Source: Aphelocoma coerulescens
Taxonomy: Eukaryota > Chordata > Aves > Passeriformes > Corvidae
Reading direction: 5' to 3'
Length of the DNA: 64,000 nt
NCBI RefSeq assembly: GCF_041296385.1
Contig: NC_091023.1
Coordinates: forward strand, 21,418,924-21,482,923
How positions within the stretch are numbered: position 1 is the first letter of the stretch; the number at the start of each line of letters is the position of its first letter. Below, one piece after another: positions 27,101 through 38,211 of the stretch. The translations under genes were made by a program, and so were the position numbers. Under the pieces are notes generated by a model, which saw nothing but the letters and a program-made list of their open reading frames with translations, had not been told where the DNA came from and did not search any database.

Positions 27101-27512
27101 GCAGACTTCCAACTGCTCTAAAGTGTCATTGTGTCTTTGACATATAGGTCAACATATAGATTTGAGGATCAGGAAGAACTAAATGTTCCTTTCTATATAG
27201 ATTTTAACATAAAAATTACTGCAGCATGCTAAGGCTGCAAACTCTGGTGCAAATCTTTTCTTTGCATCCATGTAATTTCATGGATTTTTCTTTTTAATAT
27301 AGAAGACTTTTTTTCCCTGAATTTTGGCCTTACATGCAAATATCCATAAGGATATTGTAAAGCACGTTTTAAAGTCTGGTAGTGCTCATAAATCAGGATA
27401 GTTATACTTGTACTAATTTCTGTGAGTGGGTGTTCATGTGCATGAGAAGATATGCAAAATTGGACAGTGAGATGAGCCATGATGAACATTAAAGGTCCAG
27501 AAGCAGATCGAT
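15914..27512. other. Non-coding sequence with simple repeats
   Basis: Long AT-rich stretch with no recognised gene or transposon apart from the (TA)15 tract. Homopolymers include T16 at 19319-19334 and A16 at 19520-19535. Unrecognised open frames of about 140 codons at 21648-22073 and 23555-23983 have no supporting evidence. Confidence 0.55.
24141..24170. repeat. (TA)15 microsatellite
   Basis: There are fifteen uninterrupted TA units, followed by CATATAAATA, in an AT-rich setting. It is likely polymorphic in length. Confidence 0.97.
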
Positions 27513-27580
27513 AGCTGGTGTAAATTGTCAGGGCTTCATTGATTCCAATGGTCCCACGATAAATGCTAATTCAGCTGGAG
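27513..27580. repeat. Ancient amniote repeat relic
   Basis: The segment runs GCTGGTGTAAATTGTC, then TTCATTGATTCCAATGG, then TAATTCAGCTGGAG. It has the near-palindromic layout of an old interspersed repeat shared by birds and reptiles, in which a TGTAAATCAG-like end, a TTGACTTCAATGG centre and the mirrored end follow each other. The family name is not certain (an L3/CR1-related relic is my guess). Confidence 0.4.
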
Positions 27581-29799
27581 CAAAAAAACTGTCATCATCT
27601 TATCAGCTGCTCAATGACAGTGGAGAATGCAGAATGAGGAGCAGGCCTTACCTCCACACCTCTGAATGGTGCAAAAAGGTAAAATTCCCTGGTTAGTCAC
27701 ATTTTTTGAAATCTCCTTTATTGGCCGCAGTAGTGCATGTGGGTATGCATGTGGAGACAGAGATGCATATATACACAAAAAGGCATTTTCTGAGACAAAC
27801 ACATGGCTTCTACTGCTGTGATGGTACTTTTATCTTCAAATGAGAAAAAAATAAATTTCAAGAGACTGTATAAAATTTTCTTGTACAAATTTGTTGCACT
27901 ACTATGAGGTTTTTCATTCATCCCAGTAGCAAGGGACACGAAACTCAGGTTTTAATCCACAATTTGCATACAATACTTAAATTCTTTTTCAAAACTAAAG
28001 CTTCTTACAGAAACAATGGTTTCCCAGCTGTACAAATTACTGAGAATTATAGTATCAACAAAAAGGAACAAAACCAGGTTGCATATAAAAATCTACACCT
28101 CCTAGGTGACTCTCAACAGTTTTTTTTCCAAACATTTTCCACCAGATAAAGTTTGTTACCTTGTTCTAACAACTTCCCATTTCACAAAGTTAAGATTTTA
28201 GTGAACCTTGTATGTAAGAAATTAATCATACAATGTCATGAACAGAACCCAAGAGAAAAGGGACTTTGTGCGTGGCTGGTGATGAACTCATCGATTCTGC
28301 TGCAAAGTTCTCTTGAACACCTTATCAAATGCTGCTGATTTCTGGTCTGCATACAAATATATTGATATGCCAGAGTGCAATCAAATTAGAATGTTTAGAG
28401 TAAAAGCCCATTTGCCATGTTTCAAATTGTTCATATTTACTTGGAGGCCTCAGGAGGGCATCTTAATCCTATAGTGTTATTATTTCAAATAGAAAAAGAG
28501 ATTTTTAATGTCATTTGGACAATGTCCCTTAGCTTGCAGACTGAAAAAAAAAAAAAAGCAGAACTGCTGCAACAGATATTTTGACAAGAGCTTTGAAGGA
28601 AAAATAACAAAACCTCTGAAGGGAATTTCCCATTAATCTAATTTATTTGGAAGCACATTTTCACAATAATAATTAAATTATCTAATGTTTGCTTACACTA
28701 AAAAGCAACCGTTTGTAACTGTTCATTACTAGAAAAAAAGGTGGGGGGAAAGGCCAATATTTTAAACTAACATCACAGGGAAAAAGCAACAACTTCCAAA
28801 CATCAAAGGAATGGATGATGTTTAACAGCTTCCTATGAAGTCAGCTGTTTCATCTCCCAGTGAAGTTGGCAACAGAAATTCCAGCATCCTCTGTGCAGTG
28901 GTGTCTTTAAAACTGTAACATGTTTATTTGTTAGACCTCTATTCATCTGGTTTTCAGGGTGTTTGAATAACAAAAACATCCGATAATTAAAGACTTGTGA
29001 CACAGGTATCCATGTTTAGTACAGACAACAAATATAAAAACTACATTTTCCTATGGAAGGTTATATCCAGGAAGTTCATCCATGCCTTGCAAGTCTTCTG
29101 TGGGTGGAGAATACCAGGTATAACCAACTGAGATACCATTGAGCGAAATGCGTTTTTTATCGGTTTTATTTCTCCTAGAAATGTCAGCACAGCACATTAT
29201 ATTGCCTGTAATTTTAATAGATAAACGAGACAATGATTCCATTGTTTTTTTTTTTTTTCTCAAAATGGTAGAATACATTTTTTTAAAAAGGTCTGCAAAC
29301 ATATTTACAAAAGTGTGAAATCAATAAACGCAGGCTCTTTATATTTTTACTGAACTTCCAAAGACTGACTCATATCCTAATTTTATTGGAAATCTGGCCC
29401 AGGGATGATACAAGAAATTAAATATCACACTCAGTTTTGCTTTTGTGTAGGCTACCATGAAAAACAAATCAAACAGATAAAATATTTTGAAAATAACAAA
29501 CTTATATTCCATGAAGCACATGAAGATATTCCAAAACCATTTCTTATATTCTCATTTCAGCTTTAAAACATCTCTTGCTCTTTCTTAGTGTTGTGTTAAA
29601 ACATGGGACACCATCTTACTTTTGGAAAGCCAGCTGCTGTAACGTCAGTATAAAGTAGCCACTAAAATATCATTCACAGTATCTGCATCACAGGAATGGA
29701 CTTTTTTTTTTTTCCAAACAGAAGTGACAAAATTTGTGTTGTTGCCTTCATCTTTCACATTTTAAATACTATTGGCTGACAGAAATAAAGTGTAGTGTC
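27581..29799. other. AT-rich sequence, possibly distal NLGN1 3' UTR or flank
   Basis: Very AT-rich and free of CR1. It includes A14 at 28544-28557 and a Pumilio-type word on the minus strand at 29302-29309. It may still be transcribed as a distal 3' UTR, but I cannot tell from sequence. Confidence 0.4.
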
Positions 29800-32567
29800 A
29801 TGCTCAGTTTACCTAAATCATTTATTTTGTAACTAATAAAAGTAAACAATTACCAGATACTGTATATATAGAGATATATAGATATATGGCCACAAATAAA
29901 CTATAGTAGAAAGTTATTTTGGTTTTGATAAAGTTAAGAAAAGCACATAAAATCATATTTCATTAATATCTTGTTTTATGGCCATCAATATTTTTGTATT
30001 TTTTTTTTGTTTTGTTTCATCAACATAGCAAAATACAATCTTCTTATTAAACAATAATTATCAGATGGCAGACAATTCTTTTTATTGGTTTACATTGGCA
30101 GGTCACAGTCTAAAAGCACAACCACATCAGGCAGAAATTGCACACAGACCGCCCTGGATTTTGAAGACTATTTTTTATGCTTCTACAAAAAGACCGTAAT
30201 TTAAAACTGGGGACTGCAACAAGCACTAATTAAGTACACAATATTATTATTTTTTTAATAGGTAAATAAAATAACTGAAATTACAGTACTTTATTTTGGT
30301 TTCAGCTTAATTTTTAATGTCTGTGCTCGATGTTAGCAAACATGCTTTAAACTTCCCAGCAATTTTTATAATAAAAGTTCAATCACCCAATAAAACCCAA
30401 GTGATTTCTTTTCCCATCACGGAATACTGCAGATTTATTTCAATTAGGCCTGTTCCTCATCTTTTTTTTGGCGTTAATATTGCATTTTTAACTCATTCCT
30501 GAAATCTAGGGGAGATTTACGTGTGATGACAGTCACAATATCAGTATTTCTGTAAGAAGTGGCTGCGGTGGGGCTGGCCCATAAATATGCAGTTTTATTA
30601 ATTGTAGAAGGCATGCTCATGTCTTCAAAAACCAGAATGGTCTTAAGATATTACTCTTTATTTGAGACAGTTACCATTACTTCATTAAAAAATGACAAAA
30701 CAGCAATAAACATTTTAGCTCTTTAATGAGCAAAGATCAGGTCTCTTAACATTGGAATAATATTCGTTATCCAGATTATCTTTATTTCACTCAGTGACCA
30801 GTAATATGGCCAAGAAATACAAAGTAATTTTCCATCAAGTAGTATACAATTTTTGTGTGTAATAAGCTTTCATTCTTGAAAAAGAGTAACTGAAAAGAAA
30901 TGTTTCTGTTACTGCAGTTAGTTTGTCAGAGAAAGTTCTTCGCATTATCTTACAAACTATCAAAATTGCTAGTAATTTGAAAAAATGTAAAAAAAAATCA
31001 CATAACTTTAGTCTAATAGAAATATAGTACAGGTAAGAGAGAAAGTATTTATCAGGGATGTGCTCTTAAGTCCATCTCAATTATTTCTTTTATATAAATG
31101 TACATCTGATTACATATACAAACGTTTTGAAAGGACCATGGTATAGAATTACTGGAAAGCAACAGGGGAATGAAAAACTTCTCGTGATTTTAGAACATTC
31201 ACTTCAAATCACACAAACATACGTAGTATCCAGATTTTTAAGTTTCCAGTTGTTGGCTCTCTCCTCGTTCTTATATACCCTCTTTTTCTACACTCTTGCC
31301 ATCTGGTCTAGAGAATTCATTGGAATGACAAAGATAATGTATAGCAAAAAGGGAATTAACATTATATTAAAGTATTATAAGTAAACTTTGTAACATGCAA
31401 CATGAGTTGAAACAATAAACTGAAAGGTGTAATCAGAGCAGTAATATTGGGGCATTTTTAAATGGCAAAATGTCATTGCAATTAAATTTTTGGACACACC
31501 TTACCTTATCAATTTGAACTAAATATTTGGTAACTAAATCACAGCAAATTATAAATCCTTCATCAAAGGAGATTCCATTAAAGTTATAGTTACTTCAAAA
31601 TTAGAAAATATTTAGGTGGAAAGGAAAAAGAACATTATTAATATACATTTTTTTGTCTGGAATTCATATTAGTGAGGGTCCACCACCTAGAATGCCATAT
31701 ATACCTTTAAGAACTGTTGCAATCCCTTCTCTTTCAGAAGCTACCATGAAATATTTTACTGTAATTACTTTTGCCCCTTTAGAAAACTTCTTTAGGTTGT
31801 GCCAATTGATGGAAAAAGCTTCTATTAAAAACTCCAATGGGATGAGAAGAATTTTAATTACGGCTTAATCAGCAGCACAGCCACCAAGCATATAAATTAT
31901 CATGCACATCGTGCTAAAAATATCCAGTTTCCTTTATTCCCGCAACTTTTATACTGACAGCACTTATGTGATAATGTTGTACCTGCCAGACTGTAAAACT
32001 TCTCTGACTGGCAGATTTCAGCATGAGCCCCTTTCTAAGGCCTTAACAGCATTGGTGCTTTGTGTACTTATTCAAATATGTAAATATGGTCTACACAAGA
32101 AAACAGGTCCAAATAAAAATTGGTGAAAATTATCTGACATTCCATTAGTGTGTCCCTTGTGCATATTTATAGGTTTTCAAAATTTTCAGTCATAGTTCTT
32201 TCCTGTTTGTGTTGCACATGCCTAATTCCATTATGTAACTTAAATCTTCAAAAAATTAATACTTGAATGTGAATGAAAAAGTATCATTCAGGACAACTGC
32301 TTCAAGCAATTGCAAACAGTTGGGTTTTTTGTTATTTTGTTTGTTTGTTTTTGTTTTTTTTTTCTTTTGTTTTGTTGTTTCTTAAGTTCATTTGATATAT
32401 GTACAATTCATTTTTTTCAAAACCCCAAATGTTCTTGATATGTATATTCACATAATATTCCTCCATATTTAAATAGTAAGAGTCTTGTAGGTTGAAAGCC
32501 AAGTAATCTTCAGTAATATCACCTACTGTAATCCATCAAAAAATAAAGTTTGTTTCATCTTGTCTGG
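29800..32567 (-). other. NLGN1: Probable NLGN1 3' untranslated region (far end uncertain)
   Basis: The sequence following the stop codon on the minus strand is very AT-rich and free of recognisable CR1 copies. It contains many possible poly(A) signals: TTTATT on the plus strand, for example near 31933, 30776, 30654, 30436, 30288, 30081 and 29821. A Pumilio-type site (TGTACATA on the mRNA strand) lies at 32398-32405, about 165 nt past the stop. Neuroligin mRNAs are known for long 3' untranslated regions. Which poly(A) site is used cannot be decided from sequence, so the lower boundary given is only the last of this group of signals. The true end could be as close as about 31.9 kb or extend below 29.8 kb. 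Confidence 0.45.
32322..32381 (-). repeat. A-rich tract within the presumed NLGN1 3' UTR
   Basis: On the plus strand this is a T-rich stretch broken by G (units such as GTTTGTTT). On the NLGN1 mRNA strand it is about 60 nt of A-rich sequence, starting about 190 nt after the stop. It may cause internal oligo-dT priming, giving false transcript ends in 3'-end RNA data. Confidence 0.8.
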
Positions 32568-33390
32568 CTATACCCTGGTTGTTGAGTGTGAATGGGGGTG
32601 GGGATGAGGATGGGGCAGAGTATTGTTCTGTCCTCCAGTAAATGTGTTGAATGTGTGTAGGGGCTGAATCCCTGGTATAGTGTTGGGGATCATTGTGATG
32701 GTGTTGGGTGTCATTAAGGGGATATCATCAGGAGACCTTCTCATAGCTAGCGTGTAGTCTGGGGGACAGGCGGTCCTAAGAACCACCTCATGTGGATGGA
32801 TGGACTCACATTCATGATCCAAGTCAGTGTGCTTCATTTGGAGGGACATTATCTCCTCTTCTTGTGCATGGGTGAGATCATTGGTAGTGGTACGTTGTGG
32901 GCTACATCTCCTGTGAACATCATGTCTCCGCTTGTCTTTTTTGTAGTACAACGCTGCAAAGGCCAAAATGTTCAGGAACAGCAAAGATGCGCCAACCGCA
33001 ATAGTAACACTCAATTCTGTTGAGTAGTCCCTTTGATCCACTGAAAATGGGCTTGGTTGTTGTTTGGGGTCATCTTGTTTGGCTGTAGGAAAGGCTGAAG
33101 TAACTGAAACAGAATTTTTCCTTGTGGGTCTGAAAGTATTATCAGTCGATGGCACTTTAGTTGTGGTAGAGGTATACTGTGAAATGTCGTTAAGATTGTG
33201 CAGATGAGGTACCAGTTCCAACCAAAGGTTCACCTTATTGGCCCTATAGTGTTCTTTAACTCGTGGTTTTAATCCAATGTGAAGATACAGTTGGTCTTTC
33301 TGAGAATATCTGGTCCATGCTACTTCTTCAAAACGATTTGGTTTTGTGTGGATGAATTTTGTGTCTTGCGGCACTGGTTGATTTGGGTCA
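32568..33390 (-). CDS. NLGN1: NLGN1 last coding exon: stalk, membrane helix, cytoplasmic tail, PDZ ligand
   Basis: This terminal exon encodes 273 residues plus the TAG stop (32568-32570). The acceptor reads TTTTAG/TGACCC at 33391/33390, and the first T completes a Gly codon. In order it carries the end of the esterase-like domain (DPNQPVPQ to about [10 protein letters not shown]), a Ser/Thr/Pro-rich stalk of about 55 residues, a single membrane helix near 32943-33014 ([20 protein letters not shown]) followed by a basic stop-transfer patch (KKDKRRH), and a cytoplasmic tail of about 120 residues. The tail contains the conserved gephyrin-binding block around [14 protein letters not shown] (about 32721-32765), a His-Pro run, and the C-terminal class I PDZ ligand TTRV that binds PSD-95 family scaffolds. 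The ending [14 protein letters not shown] is characteristic of NLGN1 rather than NLGN3 or NLGN4. The protein end is therefore intact. Confidence 0.98.
32586..32615 (-). repeat. NLGN1: His-Pro codon repeat in the NLGN1 tail
   Basis: Ten codons near the C-terminus alternate Pro and His and then Ser and His ([10 protein letters not shown]), ending five residues before the stop-proximal PDZ ligand is complete. The codons are mixed (CCC/CCT, CAT/CAC), so the repeat is imperfect at DNA level. The tract lies between the gephyrin-binding block and TTRV. Its length probably varies between paralogues and possibly between species. Confidence 0.85.
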
Positions 33391-34361
33391 CTAAAAGAAA
33401 AAATATCTCCAATGTTACGAAGCATTTCAAACGGAATTATAAAATTAACATAATTAAGATTTTATACTAAATGTTTAAGTCTGCCTTTGGATGGAGCAGA
33501 GTGCTATTCCCTAAAATTAGAGGCCTTAATAATCTTGATTAGAAACAGCATTATGCAAATGAACCCTTCTTTTACACAGACTTCAGCAGCTTCCCTGGTT
33601 CTCCAAAATGTTGGTGTCGCTCTCACAGTGAAATCTTGTGCTGCTGAGGGAAGATTGCCTGGGGTGTAGTGATGTGGACAAATGTCTGTGAGAGACAAGT
33701 GTGAGAGAGCATTAAGATTTTCTTGTCTTTTTGAGCAGCATAAAGTTCATACAGCTCTGCATTTCTGTTCCTGTGAATCATCTGTGGCCTTCCAGAGGGG
33801 AAGGATCATGGCAGAGCACAACTCAGTGCAATGCATAGTCAAAAATAACAGTGGTCAAAGGTAGCAAAGGTTTTTGAACTCCGGTGAAAAAAAAAATTAA
33901 AACTTTCCAAGTTTAAAGTCACATATTTTGTGGTCAGAAGGGTCAATTAAAGACAAAATGTGCTACTAAAAGAAGCTGTATTATATTTGATGCAATATTT
34001 ATATAATTTTCTGTCTCATAGGATGAAAGTATTGGTGGGGTAAAAGCAGGTACTACTGTAGCTGGTTTTAACTATACACATATGTTAAATGCTTAGCTTT
34101 ACACTTTTCTAGAGTTTCCTTAATTAGTTTTGTGTATATTTTAAAATTTCTTTGCAGAAAGTCTGCAAAGATATTTTCCCCTCTTTTTCCTAAAATATGT
34201 TAGTGAGCCAAGGGACATTACAGTAAACATAAATATCGAACTCAATTCTTAATTTCTTATTCATCCCACCAGTAAACAGGCATCCCCAAGGGAGATAACC
34301 AATGGAAAGCACCATTCCATCCAAAGTTTGCATACAAGACCACTCATTATCTGGTACTCAC
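33391..34361 (-). other. NLGN1: NLGN1 intron (971 bp)
   Basis: This intron lies between the 790-nt exon and the last coding exon. Its donor is GTGAGT and its acceptor follows a T-rich tract (TTCTTTTAG). Its content is AT-rich single-copy-looking sequence with short A runs near 33886. I see no repeat and no further exon in it. Confidence 0.9.
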
Positions 34362-35151
34362 CCAGTTTTTGCAAAGTTTGTCCAGTACGTCATCACCACT
34401 GCACTTAGCATGACATCATTTTTGGAGAAATTACAAGGAAATAACTCAGTAGGACCAATCATGGGAATTCCTAGTACGTAAGGAACCTCATCTCCATGGG
34501 CTGCATCTGCCCATGCAGGTACCTGATCTGTCTGGCAATGATGGTAGAAGGCATAGAAATATGTAGGCGATCCAAAATTCGAGTGAAGATCTGCTGTGGC
34601 CACTGCTGGTGCAACCCACTGGTGATCAGTAAACAAAGCCAGCAGTGTTTTCCTTCTGGTCTCGGGATTGTGTCGGTCTGCCCAGTCCGTGTACATAAAT
34701 TTAATAGTTTCCCTCAATATATCTTTGCCTTCGGGATATCCATATAAGTTATCGACAAAATTAGAAACTGCAAAGTCAAAATCACTGGCTGATATGCCAT
34801 CTTCACTATCCACAATGTTTTCAACAAACTTCAACCCTTCTCCTTGGTTAACTCCCAGCATGATGTCATAGTTGAGGAATTCTCCTTGTTCCATCAAGAT
34901 CTGAGGGTCGTCTGGTATCACATCGCCGTCGATTACTGGTCCAAAGGCTATATGGTATCTTGCTGGTTGAATGTCCTGGTCGACAAGTTCTCTATAAGGC
35001 TTCTTCTGTAGACATTCTACCAGTTCTACAGTGTCTGACATGTTGCAACCAACTTTTGTAGCCAACATCCTGGCATATTTTGCAGGCTGAAAACTAACTG
35101 CCCAGCTGGAGAGAGCTGTTCCGCTTTGAGCTATTGCTCTTTGAAAAAGTC
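34362..35151 (-). CDS. NLGN1: NLGN1 large 790-nt coding exon (rest of esterase-like domain)
   Basis: This exon carries most of the second half of the extracellular cholinesterase-like fold, which forms the dimer interface and the neurexin-binding face. The acceptor reads CCCCACAG/GACTTTTTC at 35152/35151, and the donor reads AAAACTGG/GTGAGT at 34362/34361. It contains 262 whole codons with 2 nt shared at each end. It begins [11 protein letters not shown], completing the Gly codon split with the previous exon, and ends YWTNFAKTG. Residues equivalent to the catalytic Glu and His of acetylcholinesterase are still recognisable (VNQGEG, Glu codon 34838-34840; [10 protein letters not shown], His codon 34496-34498), although the Ser is lost upstream. 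Sequons CNMS and CNFS are visible. The stretch [16 protein letters not shown] includes the Arg equivalent to the NLGN3 residue altered in the autism-linked R451C change. There is no stop or frameshift. Confidence 0.98.
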
Positions 35152-37084
35152 CTGTGGGGAGAAATATTTGAAAACTACTGAAGTGACCTTGAAACAGCCA
35201 CAGACTTTGAAAGATTCAAAGGAGTTCTTTGAAACAATAGAAAACTTTAACAGAAGAGATACCTGAATCTTAATAGTACTTAAATACACGGGATGGTGAG
35301 ATCTGACTGCTGTTGTACCTACAGGTAATGTGCACAAAATAAATGCAGTACGTGCTGAAGCAAATGATTCTCCCTCAATATAGTCCAGCTGAGCAACAGA
35401 TTTTCAAAAAAAGCTCAGGAAGAAAAAGGAGTACCAGTACCTTATGTAGGATAACACTATGAGGTTAAAAAAAATTCTTAAAATAAAAGCACCTTATAGG
35501 TTGGTGGAAAAGGCATCAGGTCTCTGAAATGGGTTGAAGTTTTAGGTATTGTTCAAGCCATCAGCAGCATGCATGCATACAACTGTGTCTTAAATAAATC
35601 TATTACACCTTTTAATGTTTTCTTTGGGATTAAACTCGGTTTGAAAAATGCAGTGCTTTTAAATTGTGTATCACTGCAAAAGTTTATATTCTGGAGTAAT
35701 AGATGAGAAGGTACCAGGCAGCTATTAAATTTGTAAGTGCCTAAGTCAAAATCCTTTCTTGTAAGGAGCTTTTTTAAGGTTTATATTGATCACACTTACA
35801 TAAAAAGAGAAATGATATATTTTACACTGTTTAGCTTTGTAATTCAGAGTTTTAAACATATGTTCAGGTATTTAGTTAAGGGAGACAGAATGATCTGGCA
35901 GTGCATATAAACTTGCAGTAAATCCCGAAGACTTCAGTGCAATTAACCTGAATTTATGCTGATTTAATTAGCACTCTGGACCAGGAATTCTTCCCAAAGA
36001 AATAACAAAATATGTCAAAATTGAAGTTTTCCTCTCTCTTCTGTAAGAATTTTTAAAACATGTCATGAATGATAGCCTCACCCCCTTGTAGGCAGTGAAT
36101 TAATGCAATTATTTTGCTATTGGCCTTAATGCAATCAAAACTCATCCTTGTTCTGATATTTCTTGTGCTCCCTTTGCCTTTTTCCACTCCATTTGAGGAG
36201 GGTACTTTGGGTTCTAAAAGAGATTATAGGTTTGAACCTTGTGTAAAATAATGCTCAGAAACTATATTGAGGTGATTTAGACTGTATTTAATAGGTATTT
36301 AGACTATATTTATGTAACTGTGGCCTTTCTGCTGTTTTGTGAGGGTTTTTTAAAAATCTTCATAGAAGTTCATTTCAGTATCACACCTTTTGCACAAACT
36401 ACTGGAAAATATTTTATACTGTACCCTACCTCCTATAGGTCACCCTGTGTAACACAAAATGGTCAACAGTGTTCAAAAATTATGCTGGTTTAGGATATAT
36501 GGGTCAAAATATTGTTTTGCTTGTGCTGGAGTCATTCCACTCACTCTGGTGGAGTTACTTAGGGACAGAAAGTGACACCTGGCCTCACTCAATTCCACCA
36601 AGAATCTTTGGTCCAGTTCTTGATGAATAGTTCAATACTCCCACTTGAGGAACTGGAGTCAAGGCGATCAGCTTAGCTCAGAAATTTATTCCAATAATGC
36701 ACAAGATGGCTTTTACTTTGCTAAGTAACATATTTCTATTGATAAAAAACCTCCCCAGCCTCTAAATCAAATCAGAGAAATGCTTTTACAGCCTGTACTG
36801 CAGCACCAGACCCTGTACACTCAAAAATAAGTTGGAATCTGTTGCTGGCAGGAAACGTTTTACAAGCTTCTCAGGAATTTTAAAATCATTCTAGATTGTA
36901 TTAGGTCCTAATCCAAAAGTCTTCAAATTAGATAGGTGTAGAGACTGAAATGTGTAAACTCAAGCCTCCTCTTAAATTTATGAGAAGTCATATCCAAGAT
37001 ATTATTTCCTTGCAAGATATGAGTAAAAATAAGAATGAACTTGAGCTATAAGCAGCTAAAAATATATTTGCATGTTTATAAGGT

Positions 37085-37130
37085 CAGATATTGAGCTAGT
37101 ATAAATCAGCTCAAAGTCAGTGGAATTACC
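37085..37130. repeat. Ancient amniote repeat relic
   Basis: AGTATAAATCAGCTCAAAGT followed by CAGTGGAATTACCACACAGG resembles the same old repeat group as at 27.5 kb (a TGTAAATCAGC word followed by TCAATGGAGTTAC). It is short and diverged, inside an NLGN1 intron. Confidence 0.3.
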
Positions 37131-37893
37131 ACACAGGATCCAGGCATTGTAATAAATGTAACTAAATGACAAAGCTGAATTTTCACAAAGATGTATTTTA
37201 TGATAATTCATGATGTGTGTGGGTTTTTGCATATTGTGTAAATCTATTTTTATTGCTTTATTAAATATGTCTGAACAAGGACAGGAAGTGTAAGCTATGT
37301 ACAAGAAAATGCTGATACAAACACTGTGGCTTGCTAAGTGCTACATAAACATCAGATGCTGGATTAAGTAAAAGTGGTCAAGTCCTTTGGCCATAAAGCC
37401 ATCTGAGGAAGTGAAACTAAACATCCCTCCTTGTGCTAAAGAATGCTGACAGAGCTATTCCTCCACTCAAATCATTTGGTGAAAAATGAATGGTATGAAA
37501 AATTATTTTTATTCTGTCACATAATTCGTGGCAGAAATTTGTACGTCACAGGATGGAGAACTACATTTTTATCTGATAATGTGTATGATTATTATTGCTT
37601 GTGGGCTTCAGACTGATGGAAAGAAGATTTAAATGTTCAATGGGCCATAGTGCTTTGTGACTCTTATTCTAAGTCTCACCACAGTAAATAATAATAATTT
37701 GCATATATTCATCTATATTTTGAGAGCACTTTCTGAAGATAGGTTTGCCCACTCACAGGTGGGTGGCTGTGAACAGCTCCATCTTGAAATAGGCTGAATT
37801 CCTCCTCTCAAGTGCCAAGGGAATCTTTCAGAGGGAAACGACAGAAGAGAAGAGAGCTTCTGAATTTAGAGCTTATGAAAGACACTGGTTGAC

Positions 37894-38211
37894 AATCATA
37901 GAATCACAGAATCCTAGAATAGTTTGGGTTGGAAGGGACCTTGAAGCTCATCCAGTTCCAACCTCCTGCCATGGGCAGGGACACCTTCCATTGTCCCAGG
38001 TTGCTCCAAGCCCTGTCCAGCCTGGCCTTGGACACTTCCAGGGATGGGGCAGCCACAGCTCCTCTGGGTAACCTGTGCCAGGGCCTCACCACCCTCAGAG
38101 GGAAGAATTTCTTCATAATATCTGAGCTATCCCTGCCCTCTGTCAACTTTAAGCCCTTCCCCCTTGTCCTATCACTACATGCTCTTGTAAAAAGTCCTCC
38201 TTCCAGCTTTC
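37894..38211 (-). mobile_element. CR1 LINE fragment, 5'-truncated
   Basis: On the plus strand it begins with the reverse complement of the CR1 3' terminus (ATAGAATCACAGAATCCTAG). It then shows the familiar CR1 block GTTTGGGTTGGAAGGGACC, the TGCCATGGGCAGGGACACC segment, and CCCTTGTCCTATCACTACA near its inner end. Only the last 320 bp or so of the element survive, which is typical of 5' truncation during CR1 insertion. It is the best preserved CR1 in the window and lies inside an NLGN1 intron, in the same orientation as the gene. Confidence 0.93.

Noticed and set aside
1..29799. A NAALADL2 exon expected from human gene order downstream of NLGN1
   Set aside because: No open frame here resembles that peptidase-like protein; the gene probably lies beyond the window.
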